DNA of 64,000 nt from Stichopus chloronotus (Eukaryota; Echinodermata; Holothuroidea; Aspidochirotida; Stichopodidae): positions 18,469,116-18,533,115 of the forward strand of contig CM037830.1 of assembly GCA_021234535.1 (NCBI GenBank), written 5' to 3'. Below, piece by piece: positions 38,701 to 50,918 of this stretch. The position numbers and the translations under genes are program-made. Under the pieces are notes generated by a model that searched no databases, was not told where the DNA came from, and saw nothing but the letters and a program-made list of their open reading frames with translations. Within the stretch, counting starts at the first letter, position 1, and each line of letters starts with the position of its first letter.

Positions 38701-41700
38701 CTTAGGGTTACAAAATGGTAACATGCAGAACCTATAAAAGATTTTTAATCCCCTGTGTTGACGTTAGACATTCTAAATCGTGTAGTATATTAAAAAAAGT
38801 GTTGTATGATGTATATTGTCTCTGCTGTAACCGATGCACTGTTGGCTTAAAAACCAATTTACCACATGAACAGAGGGCTTCTATATAAGCGACCCTGTAA
38901 GCTACAAAACATCATGTCTCTATCAGGTCTACTCAGATTTACTATGAAATCTTGCTACAAGTACCTTTTCTTCTGTTAAGTATTACATCTGTACTATTAT
39001 AACTACTATCATCGTGTAAGCACTTGATGACTGTGGCGATAATCACCCCGTGCAGTGTTCATGAGCAAGTACATTATTAGACATTGAGAACCTCACTGAT
39101 ATGTCCCTTGCATAATGCATGGGACACCGATGCGGCATTGCTCATTGATCGACGTGTGTATACATATTACATTTGCTTGCTTCCTGCCCCAAAAGAGTAT
39201 TACTTAGGACTGAAATGTTACTTTGTACTAGTTTATACGCAGTTCTCCTGCGCACCTATAAACCGACTCTGACAGCTTTCAATGTAGCCAAAAGCCTTGG
39301 ATGTTTCAAACTTGGATACTACTTCTGTAAAGTAAACATTTATGTGTCGTATGTGGGATTCCTATGTTGCAGAATGTCGTGCGATGTCAGATGCCGCTGT
39401 CCTTTGCTGCATTGTTGAACGTTAATGTTAACTTTATTGGCATTCAATGAAATGTGAGCGCGTATTGCGTATGGGCATATTTAATCTTTCGTATTATATA
39501 ACGTCTAATTAATTCCTCTGTATGTGATTGGAGGAATGGCGGTCACATGTCATGCATGATTCAGCACTATCATCAAGTAACAGCTCCCTGTAACCATTGG
39601 TTAGTATGTACTATTACTAACGTACACGACAACGAATCAGCGATCATTTACCCAATTCCCTGGCCTGATCAGTTCTCATCGTTAATGGCAGATGACCGTG
39701 GAGTTAAGTTATTCGCGGTTAATACTTTACCTGCCAGGAGTAAAGGCAGGTACGTACTTAATTGCTTGTACATAATATCCTGTAGACTTGTCTTATCGAA
39801 TCAAATGTCGACCAAATTTTGAGGTGTTATATAAATTTGTCGTCTTAACTAGATTATCTTGAGCCTTTCAACTCATGAAATTAGTCATACAAGAACAGAA
39901 AACATTCATTATTGGTACATTGTCCAAAAAAAAAGAAGGCAAAACAATGCTTACACGAACGATATGCCCCAATGCACGCTACATGACGGCCATGTCGCAT
40001 CGATTAGTGCTAAGCCGAGAAGTCCAATGCAGGGCGCGATCGAAAGCGGGCCGACAAATCGAAGTATCCAGCCAGATAACCCTGTGAATCCTAGAATAAC
40101 TTGGACCATGGACGCTACAAAAAGACCGCCGTTCACCTGCAAATTTCAAAATTCAGTGACATCAATAACTGAATGCCTGTATCAGTATATACAACATTCC
40201 AGTCCTGGATATACTTTTCCATGCACTGACGGACTTATAACTGAAGGGTATGGGGAGGGGTATGAAAAGCAAACCACAGTTTTGAGAACGTTTAACGACT
40301 AAGCAAATCAATATGGCGCTGAGTGTCATTCAGTGTGGGTGCATGCATCTAGTTCCAAGGTTGGACACAGACTCGGTTGTTTTTAAGTGTGCGCATAACA
40401 ATTTGTCATATTGAATGCCTCCGCAAGTTTCATTTTAAGAAAGAAAAAAGGAACAAGCTGTTAAAACTGACTCATTAACTTCCGTCTGTAATGATTGTAA
40501 AGACTTCTCACAAGGAGGAATTTTTTTTTCTGGAAGTGCCGATTCAATTAAAAATTCTTAAAGAGGCACATTGAATTGTTTCGTGAAATTTACCTTATTT
40601 TCCTGGACCTGTCAAGTTTAGTTCACATGGTGATGACAAATGATCAAATTAAGAGGATCCCTGCATGTTTCACATACAAAGGAACATTAATGAATGTGTA
40701 ATCAATGATTCAATTTGATTTTTGAAATTTGTGACCAGACCTCCTATATTTATACTAATTCATATACACACAGCCAGTACAATTCAGGGTAAAAAATTGA
40801 AAAAAATGACAGTTTTCATAATTATTGAATGTGAAACTTGGCTAATTATGCTAATTATTAGCATGTGTCATGTCCTTTATTCCCTTAAAAATACTCACAA
40901 ACTTATCGATATCAACCCAATGAGCCCCTTTAATTAATGCAAGTGATTTGTCAGCTGCACGACTGTAGCTACAAGGGGGTGGGGGACAAAATGGGGGTGG
41001 GCTTTCCAAATTCAGAGCATGGAAAAGTTTAATAATGCAATATAAAGGCACAGACGAAGAAGAAAAACTTGGCCTGATCTGGTGATAAAATATATCAATC
41101 CGCTGTGTTTTTGAACTTTGCTTGTGCAAATTGTGTGTAGACCTAGGTCCCTAAATAAATGTGCGTGTTAACAAGCCAAGTTCTGACTAGAATATAGAAT
41201 GTTGATTAAAAGGTACATCTTATGTTTCCTTCTAGAAGAAAAACAAGAAAATCTAACCAGCTTACAGAGGAGGGCTGATAAGCCCTCTTTAAAATATGTC
41301 GAGATTTGTAGCAACAACGTTACCAGGGGTGATAAATTTATATTACATCACCCCATTAAAAGCAATCAATCTGACTAGTCACTGGACTCTAATTATGATC
41401 GTAAAAACGTGAGATAACCATCGTTCTGTTATCAGATTTCAAACAGACAACAGACACCTGGTGCTAACGGAAGGGTTAAACACGAACGTTGGCCATAATA
41501 TATATGTAGGACTGGTTACTAACTCCCGTCTTCACTGTGACCATAAATTTTTTTTTTTTTTTTTAACAAATTTTCTTGCGTAAAACGAATGCCAACAATT
41601 CGTACATGAAGTGAGGATCTCAAAGTCCACTATCATGCATATACAAACTTGCCTGAGATTAACTTTAGGTTAGGCTTAACCTTTCCATACTATGGCATTG

Positions 41701-44700
41701 ACATATCTCAGGCATATGTTTATGACCAATTATAGCACAGTAGAGACGGTTATAGGACAATATTAACAGCACTGTGTATGATCATGTGCCGAAAGAACTT
41801 GGGAAAAGGCCATAAAATCCGACAATGTTGTCTAGTCTAAAGATTCATTTCGATTGACCCATTTGCACATCGCCCATTAAGTACGCATTTTTAGGATTCT
41901 AGCTAACTTCGTTTCTATGCAGTTGTAGTCTTCGATACACTATTGGAACTCATCAACAACTTTGCAAGTAACATATCTGAATGAAAACCAAGTTGCTTGT
42001 TATATTTTGTTACATTATTCTTTAGATGTCAGTGACAATAGACTCTGAGATATTCTAGATTCAGAAAAAAAGAACAATAATTCAACCCTTACCTCTTCTA
42101 ACCGAGGTCCCCATATGTCAACCGCATTTATGGTGTCGTTTACTAGGGGAAAAACATATACTGGTTAACCAGTCTGTTGATACGTTAAAATTTCCCCCAA
42201 TGATAATTTTGCTGACGTAAAATTCTTTGTCTATGTCGATTAAGAATAGCAGTACACAGTCAATGTAAGTTCATCTGTTAATGAGTTGGGTTATATGGAA
42301 ATTTAAAATAGATTAAATGATGTGAAGTTACATAAAGGAAAAACAAGGGCAACCCAATTCCGACTTCTTTAAAGTAACGTTTTCTACGTGTAGAATTATT
42401 AAAGAGATATTAACTAATTAGTCTATATTAATTTTAACAACATATGACACGTCTTTAAATATAATATTAAATATGCTATACTATTAGTAATTATTATATG
42501 AACCTGAAGGACAGGGTCCTCTAGTAGCTGCAAGGCTTGATACAGCAGGAATAAATGAAAATGATGCTCCCTGGATCACTGGTAACCTAAAACAAACAAT
42601 ATACGTGTATGTAAAATAGTTTCAACAATTCCATATTCATATTACATGCTTAGAAGAATGTGGAATGGCCAAATCGCCGTTAAACGCAGTGAAAAATTTG
42701 CAAACATTGTAAATGTAAAAAAAGCTGTAACCTGAACGAAAATTTACAAAGAAGAAAGTTTCCGATCTTCTGGTCTTTCGCCAGGAAGAGACGACAGTAG
42801 AGGGTAAACTTTCTTTATTAAATCAAGGTCATTTCATAAACGTGTGAGTCACGTTTTACGAATTGATTGTCTCTCCACTATAAAGGTTTTGTTACGATCT
42901 TCAATATTGCTGTAAATAAATTACAATTCGGTGATTAGGAGCTTAAGTTATGTTTGGGAAGACTGAAGTGCTGAAATACTGGAAATATGTATCTGTTACT
43001 GCAAATGCTTCTTGTTGTTGTTGAATCGTATAGTAGAAAAACTTTGGCTGATTTTTTTTCAGCTAAGCTATGTTTTGGGGTCCTATTGTGGGTATGACAA
43101 TAGCGGAAGTATTTTTATGACACTTGGACTGTTAGATTAACCATTTATAAATTTATGCTTTAAAAAGCACAGCAGCATAGTGCATACAGACATACAAACA
43201 CCCAAACTTCTTACAATCTTTAAAACTTTGTTTTTGTCGCAGGATATCAGAGTTCATTCACGTTTTTATTGATTCTTAACGTCACATACCTGATCCCGAC
43301 GGTGGATTGTGTGAGAGTAACAACTCCTTGAATAATGAAAGTAGAACTTATTAGGCTTTCATACGCCTCTAAGTCACTACGCATGCACACAAGACTAGAA
43401 AGCAGGAGAGGTATACCGATAATACCAGACAGCATCATCAGGAAGTTCTAAGAGATAAAATACAAAGATGTTAATTTGAAAGAAAATGTGATAAAAGGAA
43501 ACAATCAAGGATGTTAGTTGTTTATTTGTCAAAAATTTCAAACTCTGTGGTAAAAGATGTGAAGGAAGGATAATGAATTGTTACAGTACTGTTGTATAGA
43601 GATGGTCATTCTACCCCACCGTACCCATAAGGGTCATACAAAGTTCAGTCTTCCAGTGTTTACTAGTGGTTATTAACCTTTTCTTTATTCCCCTCAGACA
43701 GTCAGATTAGACAGGGCAATACTTTAAAAATACAGAACGCAGACCCTGTTCCTACAAAGATCACGGGTAACGACCTTTAACATATGTCGTAATAGACAAT
43801 CGCTGTCCTGTGATTGGTCAACCTTATCACGTAGACCACGTGACTATCGAACCCCGCCAAATTTCCGCGACACGAGGCTACGTGTCAGTCACGAGGCCCG
43901 CACTGGTGATCTGACTGTCAAAGTGTAAACATCGTTCTCTGTAATTATTTAGGCCTGCTTCATCGTATCTCTCCTTTCCTCTTCCTTCCTGTCATCGTCA
44001 TGTAACTCTATTCTCGATTCAAATCATCTTTTTAATTCCTCTAATTTGTGTGTGCCAGTCAAATCAAACAATAAATGGAACTCTGATCGTAAAAATCAAC
44101 ATGGCTTTCACTGGATTTTCTGTCCTGACGTCTCTCTGGCTCTCTCGCTCTGTGTTGTCAACAACGTAAATATCCATCGCTGGAGCAGTCATCCCAAGAT
44201 TGTGAACCCCTAAAACCCCGACAACCCTAATCCGACAGTACCACTTTCACGTTGGTAAAGTTGAGTTTCATCTTCCTTAAAGAGACCAGTATCGTCGGCA
44301 TTTGTTTACTGAGATTATCTGATAAAGTACATTTTGCGTAGCGCTGCAAACGTTACCTACAAAAAATGTGTAGGCCTACATAGTTTTTTAAGTGTTAAAT
44401 GAGGAAACAAAAAACATAACGTTTTGATTAAACGCTTTTGACAAAGGGAATAGATTTTTTTATTGACACTTTTGAAGGGAACAAAATGAAGGATGGAATG
44501 CTTTTGGGCGCCAAAATGTTAAGGCCGATAGACATTAAAACAAATCGAATTAAAAGGTTAAGTGAAAGGGGGGGGGGAGTCTATTTTCGGGTGGACCCGG
44601 TCGAATTAGGTATCCCTGGATAGAAGGGCTTGGGTAACAGAAATATCAGTGATATCATGAGAAGGGGGGGGGGGGTGTGGGAGGGGTATTGAAATGGTCT

Positions 44701-47700
44701 GCTACTTGAAAATCAGAAACATGTTATTTGATGGATTCCGTGGTATACGATCTGCCAATCTCCGCTATAGTCTCCTCAACATAGTACAAAAATAAATAAA
44801 TTAAAAAAAATAAATACATACATACATACTTGAGAAGTGTTGCTATGCAGAAATCTTTTAGTGCCATTAATTCAGTGTAAATTCTTTAGAGTGACAAATA
44901 ATTTTTGGCACTACATCTCTTGCGTTGTAAAGTACCAGCAACCCTTGTAAGACCAAATAAAATCCATTTAACGTAGTCATAAGTGGCATTCTCACCTTCG
45001 TTTTCTGACCGGGGAAGTACCCTATAATACAAAGGCATGTGTTTTGTTATACCATTGACCTATCTATGTGCACTATGCGGTAGTACTCTGGGCAGGCATT
45101 ACACAAAATCATTGAAGTATCAAACTTGAACTATGTATTCAATCAAGTGTATCTTTGAAATAAATACGACCGACATTTTCACGCTGGGTTTGCAAATATG
45201 TTATATAACATTTTCAGCTAATAGTTAGAGCCAGCTTGCCTGAAGTTCAGGGAGCGCATTTTGGTGTGTTTGCCAAGTTTAGAAATCCAGGAACCCTGAA
45301 TAAACTTTACAGTACACTGGTTGCATTTAGCCACCAGTTGTAGACTGCAGTCTTAACGAAATCGCATGTAAATTTTCATACATTGAAGACAACTTTAGAT
45401 TGTAACGGGTAATAGTTCGAAACAGGAGGGTTTTTTTATATTCATCTTTAGCTATCATATAGGTATCCATCCCTCATGCCCAGCTGAAAAGAGGACCTAG
45501 ACTCTCACATGTACCCATTCTGGTTGACAGAGCAGGATAAATGAAGACGTTAGGCAGATTAGCTAACATGAATATGCCATTATAAAATATTTCTATCTAA
45601 ATTTTTCATATCAGGTCACGTAAAATCTTCCTTGGGTTGATTTCTAAATGGCATTAACAGGTATACAGAGAAAGGCTAATAAAGAATAAGAGAGACCATC
45701 TGCAGTGATATGCACGAGAAAAGAAAAGGGCTCTTAAATTGCCATGTTCGAAGGAAGTAATTGTGACAATATGTGGTCTTCATACAAACACAGAAATTTC
45801 TGACACACCTGTAGTATCAGAATAATCAATGTAGGCCATTTTGGTGTTTCATTCACATCATAAAGCAACGTGGACCCTTTTGTGATGCTTCTTGCATCTT
45901 CATCGCCAGGTTGATCTGCCTCTGAAATACTTGAGGATAAAACTATCGGCTCCTCATTCTTGTCACTCGAGAATGCCGGATTTGTCCTGTGTTGAAAGAT
46001 TTCATCATAATTATTTAGAGTGATCAACTAGAGCAAGAATGCCATAGTGGACTTTAAGTTTTGTCCAGTTCTTGATCTCAAGATTTTTTTTTTCTTTTTT
46101 GACAGAACCGAAACTAATATCCTTAATTTTAACAAAAGTGATACAAACAAAAGTGTGATGAGTGCCAGTGATTACTTATCAGTAGTCATGTGATAAAAGA
46201 ATTGACATTTCAAGATTTAAATATAAAACAGACATTGCCCATTGGCTGTTTGAACGCCATACAAATGTCTTTCGTCTCGTTTTAGCCTGTGTTACGTAAT
46301 AATAAAGTCTAATATAGAAACTGGGCATGGATAACGTGGATGCAGAGGACGATCACATTTCCGGTGGACAAAACCTGACTAAATGAAAATGGCAGTGCCA
46401 CTAAAAGCAGATTTTTGTGCACGAAATATTGAGATATTGACCGTCATATATGCAGCCTGCAGGCATCGATGTCTTCCATGAATCTAACCATAGACACCAA
46501 TACAAGAGATTTAAAAGACACTACCAAACTCTGCGGACATAAAATACGAACTGCATAAATGTAACGTTTTGGGGAACACTCTGTCAAGTTGAAAGTAAAT
46601 TTCTTGATTCACATCAGTTAAATAAACAGTCACACATACACACAGACATTGCGTACATTCACTTTTTCGTCGAGCCAGGAATGTCATGTAATATTGGGTA
46701 GTGCAAAGTATATGCAGTACCACGTAGATCTAAGTAAAATTGAATAGTAAACAAAACCGAGTTGTCTCAGACACCAATCATTGACCCAGGGTGACAAAAT
46801 TAATGACCTCCTTCTCACTTCACTGACAAATCAACCGTAAGATGCTTTGACGGTAACTCGTCTTCTGTCGAATGAAAGAGTACATAGCAGCTTACTCTTT
46901 TTTTTTCAAACAGTAACAATACATTGCGACTTTGCCACAGCAAGGTATCGCTGTTTTAGGTATGCAATTTTCAGGTCGGATTTATCTGTAAATCACAGTT
47001 GGCCTAAACGCCTGGTCATCTACTTTTGTTCTTTTTCAGTGTTTCAGGGAACTGAACGTATGGGAAAACACATCACATGTAACAAAATCTGAAAGCGAAC
47101 TATGCAATCATCTTCCAGATGTTTGAATATGAAAATTGTCTTGACATTTTTTGTTGGCCCTACAAAATTCAGGCTCTCCAAGAAACCATAGCCGTAATCA
47201 CGTTTACTTGAAATCAAACAGACCAGTGAGAATGGACATAAATATTTGTGTATGCAACATGTGGTTTAAACCATACTTTTTGTAGTAGCTACGACACATT
47301 CCGCGGAATTTGACTTTCACTGACAAATTTATAATCCAGCTTTAAGAAATGACTGGATTTGCTCCGTCAAATTTTCATCCAAAATTTTGCAAGATGCATC
47401 CAAAAATGCATCCTAAGCAGTTTCAGTCTGGTCAGACGGGATTTTCTTAGAGATTTTGGTACTTGTGATGGCCAAATAGCAACGATTGTTCGGGCTATTT
47501 TAGATTCTTTATAGTGTCCCTTTGATCCTATTACTATAGAAGCGTTACTGATTCCATGTGTTTTTCCAGGGTGCCAGTAGCATCGCCCATGAGTTGCTTG
47601 AGTGATTAAAGGCCAGTAGTCGTAACTTCTGTTGCAATGAAAGCTTGTAAAAGTAACTCCACATATATATCAATTGCAGTTTCCTTATGAAAATAATCAA

Positions 47701-48325
47701 AGTACGGAGGACCCATCGTCAGGGATGGTTCCTCATACTTTACTTATCACTTATAGAACGTGGTAAATTTGGCAGTTACATTTTAGTAGTTCTTGGAATC
47801 ACTCTGGGCTGACAAAGATCACCCATCCCATGCACAGGTATTTGAACATGTGTTTCCGCAGAGGGGTATAGACCAAAGTAACCAACTTCTGTCATCAACA
47901 CCGCAGGTGCCCATTTTCATTTTATTAGATAGATAGATAGATAGATAGATAGACAGATAGATAGATAGATAGATAGACTAGATAGACAGATAGACAGATA
48001 GGCAGACAGGCAGACAGACAGATAGACAGATAGATAGATGAATAGATGGATAAATAAACAGATAGATTGATAGATAGACAGACAGACAGATAGATGGACA
48101 GATAGACAGATAGATAGATACATTAACAAATTTGTCGAAGGATTATATTTTTATAGCCTCAACTTATTTGTATGTCTGTACATTGCTATACGTGCAGCTA
48201 TAACACTGTCTTACCTACCTGCCGCCAGAGAAACTTGTTGTAGCCATTTCTCCTTCTGGTTTAGGGATGGAGTCATCTTTCCCCCAATCACTAATATCAG
48301 GCCCAGATGTATCCCTGATGCTCAT
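29798..48325 (-). CDS. SLC23-type nucleobase/ascorbate transporter, complete (13 exons)
   Basis: Multi-pass membrane transporter of the NAT/NCS2 (SLC23) family, which moves ascorbate or nucleobases with Na+ or H+. Exons in reading order: 48325-48219, 45986-45809, 43447-43290, 42586-42504, 42142-42093, 40136-39955, 38042-37922, 37046-36890, 35521-35268, 35047-34918, 31303-31160, 30412-30317, 29976-29798. All junctions are GT-AG with matching phases; total 1,839 nt, 612 residues (human SLC23A1 is about 600). Landmarks: [18 protein letters not shown] (first helix), [13 protein letters not shown] and VESLGDY (371-375 region), [10 protein letters not shown] (421-430, NAT signature position), [19 protein letters not shown], and a C-terminal tail ending at TGA 29798. 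Odd: QN replaces the usual QH in the first helix, and the NAT signature lacks its usual first residue and glycine. Substrate cannot be predicted. ATG 48325 has a purine at -3. Confidence 0.9.
31500..31760. repeat. Dispersed repeat fragment in SLC23 intron 10
   Basis: GTGTGACATGAAAATGACATTTTTGACTATTGG-type sequence resembles the copy near 21890. A C8A8 junction lies at about 31613-31628. Fragment of an unidentified repeat. Confidence 0.4.
32425..34560 (+). mobile_element. Decayed L1-like LINE (endonuclease and reverse transcriptase pieces)
   Basis: Antisense in intron 10 of the complete SLC23 gene. Pieces in element order: endonuclease part with [16 protein letters not shown] and MMENYDLI (32425-32676), SDHCSV (32817-32834, the APE-type endonuclease C-terminal motif), a DFYTNLY piece near 33320, the RT motif [12 protein letters not shown] (about 33487-33522), [16 protein letters not shown] (near 33990-34040), and the C-terminal RT region with KEGLNMLDV and KWVKLYLDD (34117-34329). 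Several frameshifts and stops separate them. The catalytic DD region of the RT is missing where a duplicated sequence sits at 33610-33895. Inactive. Confidence 0.75.
33610..33895. repeat. Two-unit tandem duplication inside the LINE
   Basis: Units at about 33610-33729 and 33775-33895 share GGATGCCACCATC, GGGATGGTCCCC, CACACCTT and a TTCCTGGAAG/CTCCTGGAAG word. Period about 165 bp. The pair replaces the middle of the LINE reverse transcriptase, so it is an insertion or a rearranged segment. Confidence 0.7.
34680..34870. repeat. Dispersed repeat fragment beside SLC23 exon 10
   Basis: AAAATTTCAACAGATTGT, GGGTTTCACTG and GGCTTTTTTGTAGATGCATG correspond to the 3' part of the copy at 22355-22530. 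It ends about 50 bases from exon 10 (34918-35047). Confidence 0.45.
35879..36850. mobile_element. Two-part dispersed repeat, copy in SLC23 intron 8
   Basis: A left part (35879-36217) starts with G14 and CACATTTTGATAG and ends GTGGACAAAAGAAG; a right part (36524-36850) contains CCCAGGGGAAAACCTATTGG and CCAATATACCCAAAGCCATA. Both parts recur in the same order and orientation at 50919-51226 and 52864-53232, but the material between them differs (about 0.3 kb here, 1.6 kb there). The right end lies about 40 bases from exon 8. No coding capacity recognised; a non-autonomous transposon is the likely type. Confidence 0.65.
38208..38470. repeat. Dispersed repeat, first copy (SLC23 intron 6)
   Basis: Shares with 59911-60182 a series of words in the same order and orientation: TTCATCTTCT-like start, GAACAAATTATTCTTG, AACTAATTTCTTG, ATTTTGAGTAA, TTGATTTGAAAATAG and a T-rich tract before GTAAAACAA. 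Type unknown. Confidence 0.5.
47925..48121. repeat. (GATA/GACA)n microsatellite in SLC23 intron 1
   Basis: About 200 bases of TAGA/GACA tetranucleotides with interruptions. It ends about 100 bases from the donor of the first coding exon. The minus-strand open frame rich in Leu, Ser, Ile, Cys and Tyr is an artefact of the repeat. Confidence 0.96.
48219..48325 (-). CDS. First coding exon of the complete SLC23 copy
   Basis: Reads from ATG 48325 through a polar cytosolic N-terminus ([18 protein letters not shown]) to a GTAGGT donor, leaving two bases. Exon 2 at 45986 supplies the third base of the Arg codon and opens with TNPAFSS. The frame before the ATG was not traced to a stop, and a CAG/AGATCC acceptor-like site lies just upstream, so an untranslated leader exon is possible. 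Confidence 0.72.
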
Positions 48326-50918
48326 GACGTACCCGGATCTCTGACCAGTGGAAGGGATAGATTACATGCACTTCAGTACGAAAACTGGTAATTGAAATCT
48401 GGAGTATCATTAGCTGCAATGTTTGTCTGCGTGCGGTTGTGTGGGTGTACACACACAAAAGGACTCAACCCCTATTACCTGACAAAGTATTTAATGTATA
48501 AAAGGCCATTGTTTGACAAGAATATATGACCTGCACTGTGCACTGTGAACCGTAGAACCCCGAACCTTCTTCTTTCTTACGTTTCATTCGTCGCATCAAC
48601 TTATGTTTTTAATTACAATGGACGTGACGATGCCTGGGTAGTTAACAGGTAAAGGAGGTTTTGCTCAGAGAGGTTTTGCTCAGAGATACTCCACTAGCAA
48701 TTTTGCCGTCTATGCGCTTTAGCTGTAGATAACTTTTTCAGCTGAAACGTAATGTATCAGTGGTCATTGTTGTGGGGTTCCCTCTCATGGGTTGGGTGAA
48801 ATATATTTGCCATTACCAATGGACTGGGATGATACCTCCGATAAACCAAACACTTGGTTTGGTGGAATTGTGAACTGTTACGGGATGCAACGTCCAATGA
48901 TATAACATATCCAATATAGTTCATAGGTCAAAGATCAGTGAATACGAGAAAAGAAAATCTATTTGCCGCGTTATCAAAACTGAGAAATCGGATGACAAAT
49001 GTAGCTTGGTGAAAGCTTGAATGGTATGTGCAATGAATGGGACTGCCTAACCAAATACGGAAGTGGAACAAAATTTAACAAAAGCTTGAATTTGTGAAAT
49101 GTTTTAATTAGATTAATAATATGGAAAGGCATGCATAGTTCTAGTAACGAGACCCTCGGATAAGCAACATAATGCGGTATGCTCGTCAAACGGAAAGCAA
49201 AATCATATGCATTCTGTTACATTTGTTACGATGTACAACACATGCGGTTGTGACACATTCTGTGATAATTTTGTAAAGGCCTCATGCAAAACTATTTTTA
49301 AAGGAGCTATTACAAGCTCTACAGCTTTTATACAGACATTGGCCAGACACATTTGAAGACTTTTCCTTATAGTTCAATGATTCTTCATGTACCAGATGAA
49401 ACTTTGAAAAATATGGCAAACTGGGTGAGTATGTTTGGAATTCAATAAGATTTGTCAGCACCTTTTGACTTAAGATGTGATAAAGTTGTTGCTTTCTTCA
49501 TTGAACACCAGTTCACGCGGATCATTAAAGGCTTAAAGGACGACAATTATTTACTGAAGCAATAAACATTCTTCAACCCCTACATGCCGGTTGTATCGCT
49601 ATGGCATACATGAAGTCAAAACTGCACGGTTAAAGAAGCTATTTAAAAACCACGTGGCATTTGACTTCATTCTGAAGTTTCAGAGTGAATTCCTGAATGA
49701 CAATCCTATGGAACTGTGTTTACATCTACAATCGTTTTGAGATATGGCTTGTCAAAGTTTGATGGAAATGCAAAACACATGATGTGGATATCCCACAGTA
49801 ACAGTATTTCTTTTCTGTTACTGTCATTAGTGTTTGTAAGTTCTTGTATCTTTTTCAGTCTTGTATGTTCATACATGCAAATAGGTAAAACGAAGAGTGC
49901 TTCCTTCCACTTAAAAAGATATTGTAACCTAAGTAGCAGAAAATTTCAATGATGGAAAGGTAATGTTATGTTAAATTAAAAAGGCTGTAAATACTTGTAA
50001 ATACTATATTTATTTTCCACTCTTAGTTAAGTAAATGTACACTTTTGTATTTAACATGAGTACGGAAATAAAGTTTTTCCTTCACCAAAAAAAAAAAACA
50101 AAACAAAACAAACAGTATTTCTTTTCTTCGGCCTCTATATATTGCCCCTTAAGTAATTACTGCGTTTTACATTTCAAAAAGAAACCACCTGGGCATATAA
50201 CATTCTCAATTGCCACTGAAATAAACGTTGAGTTAACAAAGGATAACCAGAGACATATCATATGAGTCCTTTCTTAATGTCACAAATTTGCATATTTAGC
50301 TTAGTAACGTTTATCCATGATCTGGCTGTTGTGACCTGTCAATGTGTAGCATTCGCGAAAGTAGGTATAGGTCTCTCCCTGCCATTTTATAGCCACTCCA
50401 GCAAAGCTCTACCTAGTGCCTCTCAGTGGAGACACAAAATAAAAATCCTCTCGCGATTTCTTTCTAAAATACGAAGGACTTGGGGGGGGGGGGGAAGTCG
50501 TTTCGCTAAACATGAAGTGCGCATGGTCCACCGGCGTATGAATACGCCCTGGTGCTCATGAAGCTAAACCCCAGCAAACGGTAAATACCTCCAACTATGG
50601 GTTAAATAGTCCCAATGTCTGTCTTTGTCACCGACTAAGCTGGTACTCTTCCTGGATCTTCTCGGGGGGAGGGGGGTAGCTAGACACCCTGCAGATTGGA
50701 TTGATTCTGCCAAGGGTGGAACTTCTCGTTTAATCAACAGCCATCTGGTAAACCATGTTATTGAGCTCGAGCAAAGGCACCCTCGCAGTTAAACTTGGAC
50801 TGTTCATTTACTGTCGCTGACCTCTCAACCTTCTTGGACATCACCTAAAACATCAGATTAGCCTGGCACTTAGTGCAAGGTGAATACCACAGTTGTGATC
50901 ATGGGCGTCAATCCTGGA
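48326..50918. other. 5' flank of the complete SLC23 gene, no gene seen
   Basis: Should contain the promoter of the minus-strand SLC23 gene, but I see no convincing core element. Only short open frames. A G13 run lies at 50482-50494. Confidence 0.5.

Noticed and set aside
39859..40302. 147-residue + strand frame
   Set aside because: It overlaps SLC23 exon 6 on the other strand and has no family resemblance.
44990..45030. A 26-nt GT-AG bracketed segment on the minus strand between SLC23 exons 2 and 3
   Set aside because: Exons 2 and 3 join in phase and in the conserved first helix without it; adding 26 nt would break the frame. At most a rare alternative exon.
47917..48129. Minus-strand frame rich in Leu-Ser-Ile-Cys-Tyr resembling a membrane protein
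   Set aside because: Produced by the GATA/GACA microsatellite.
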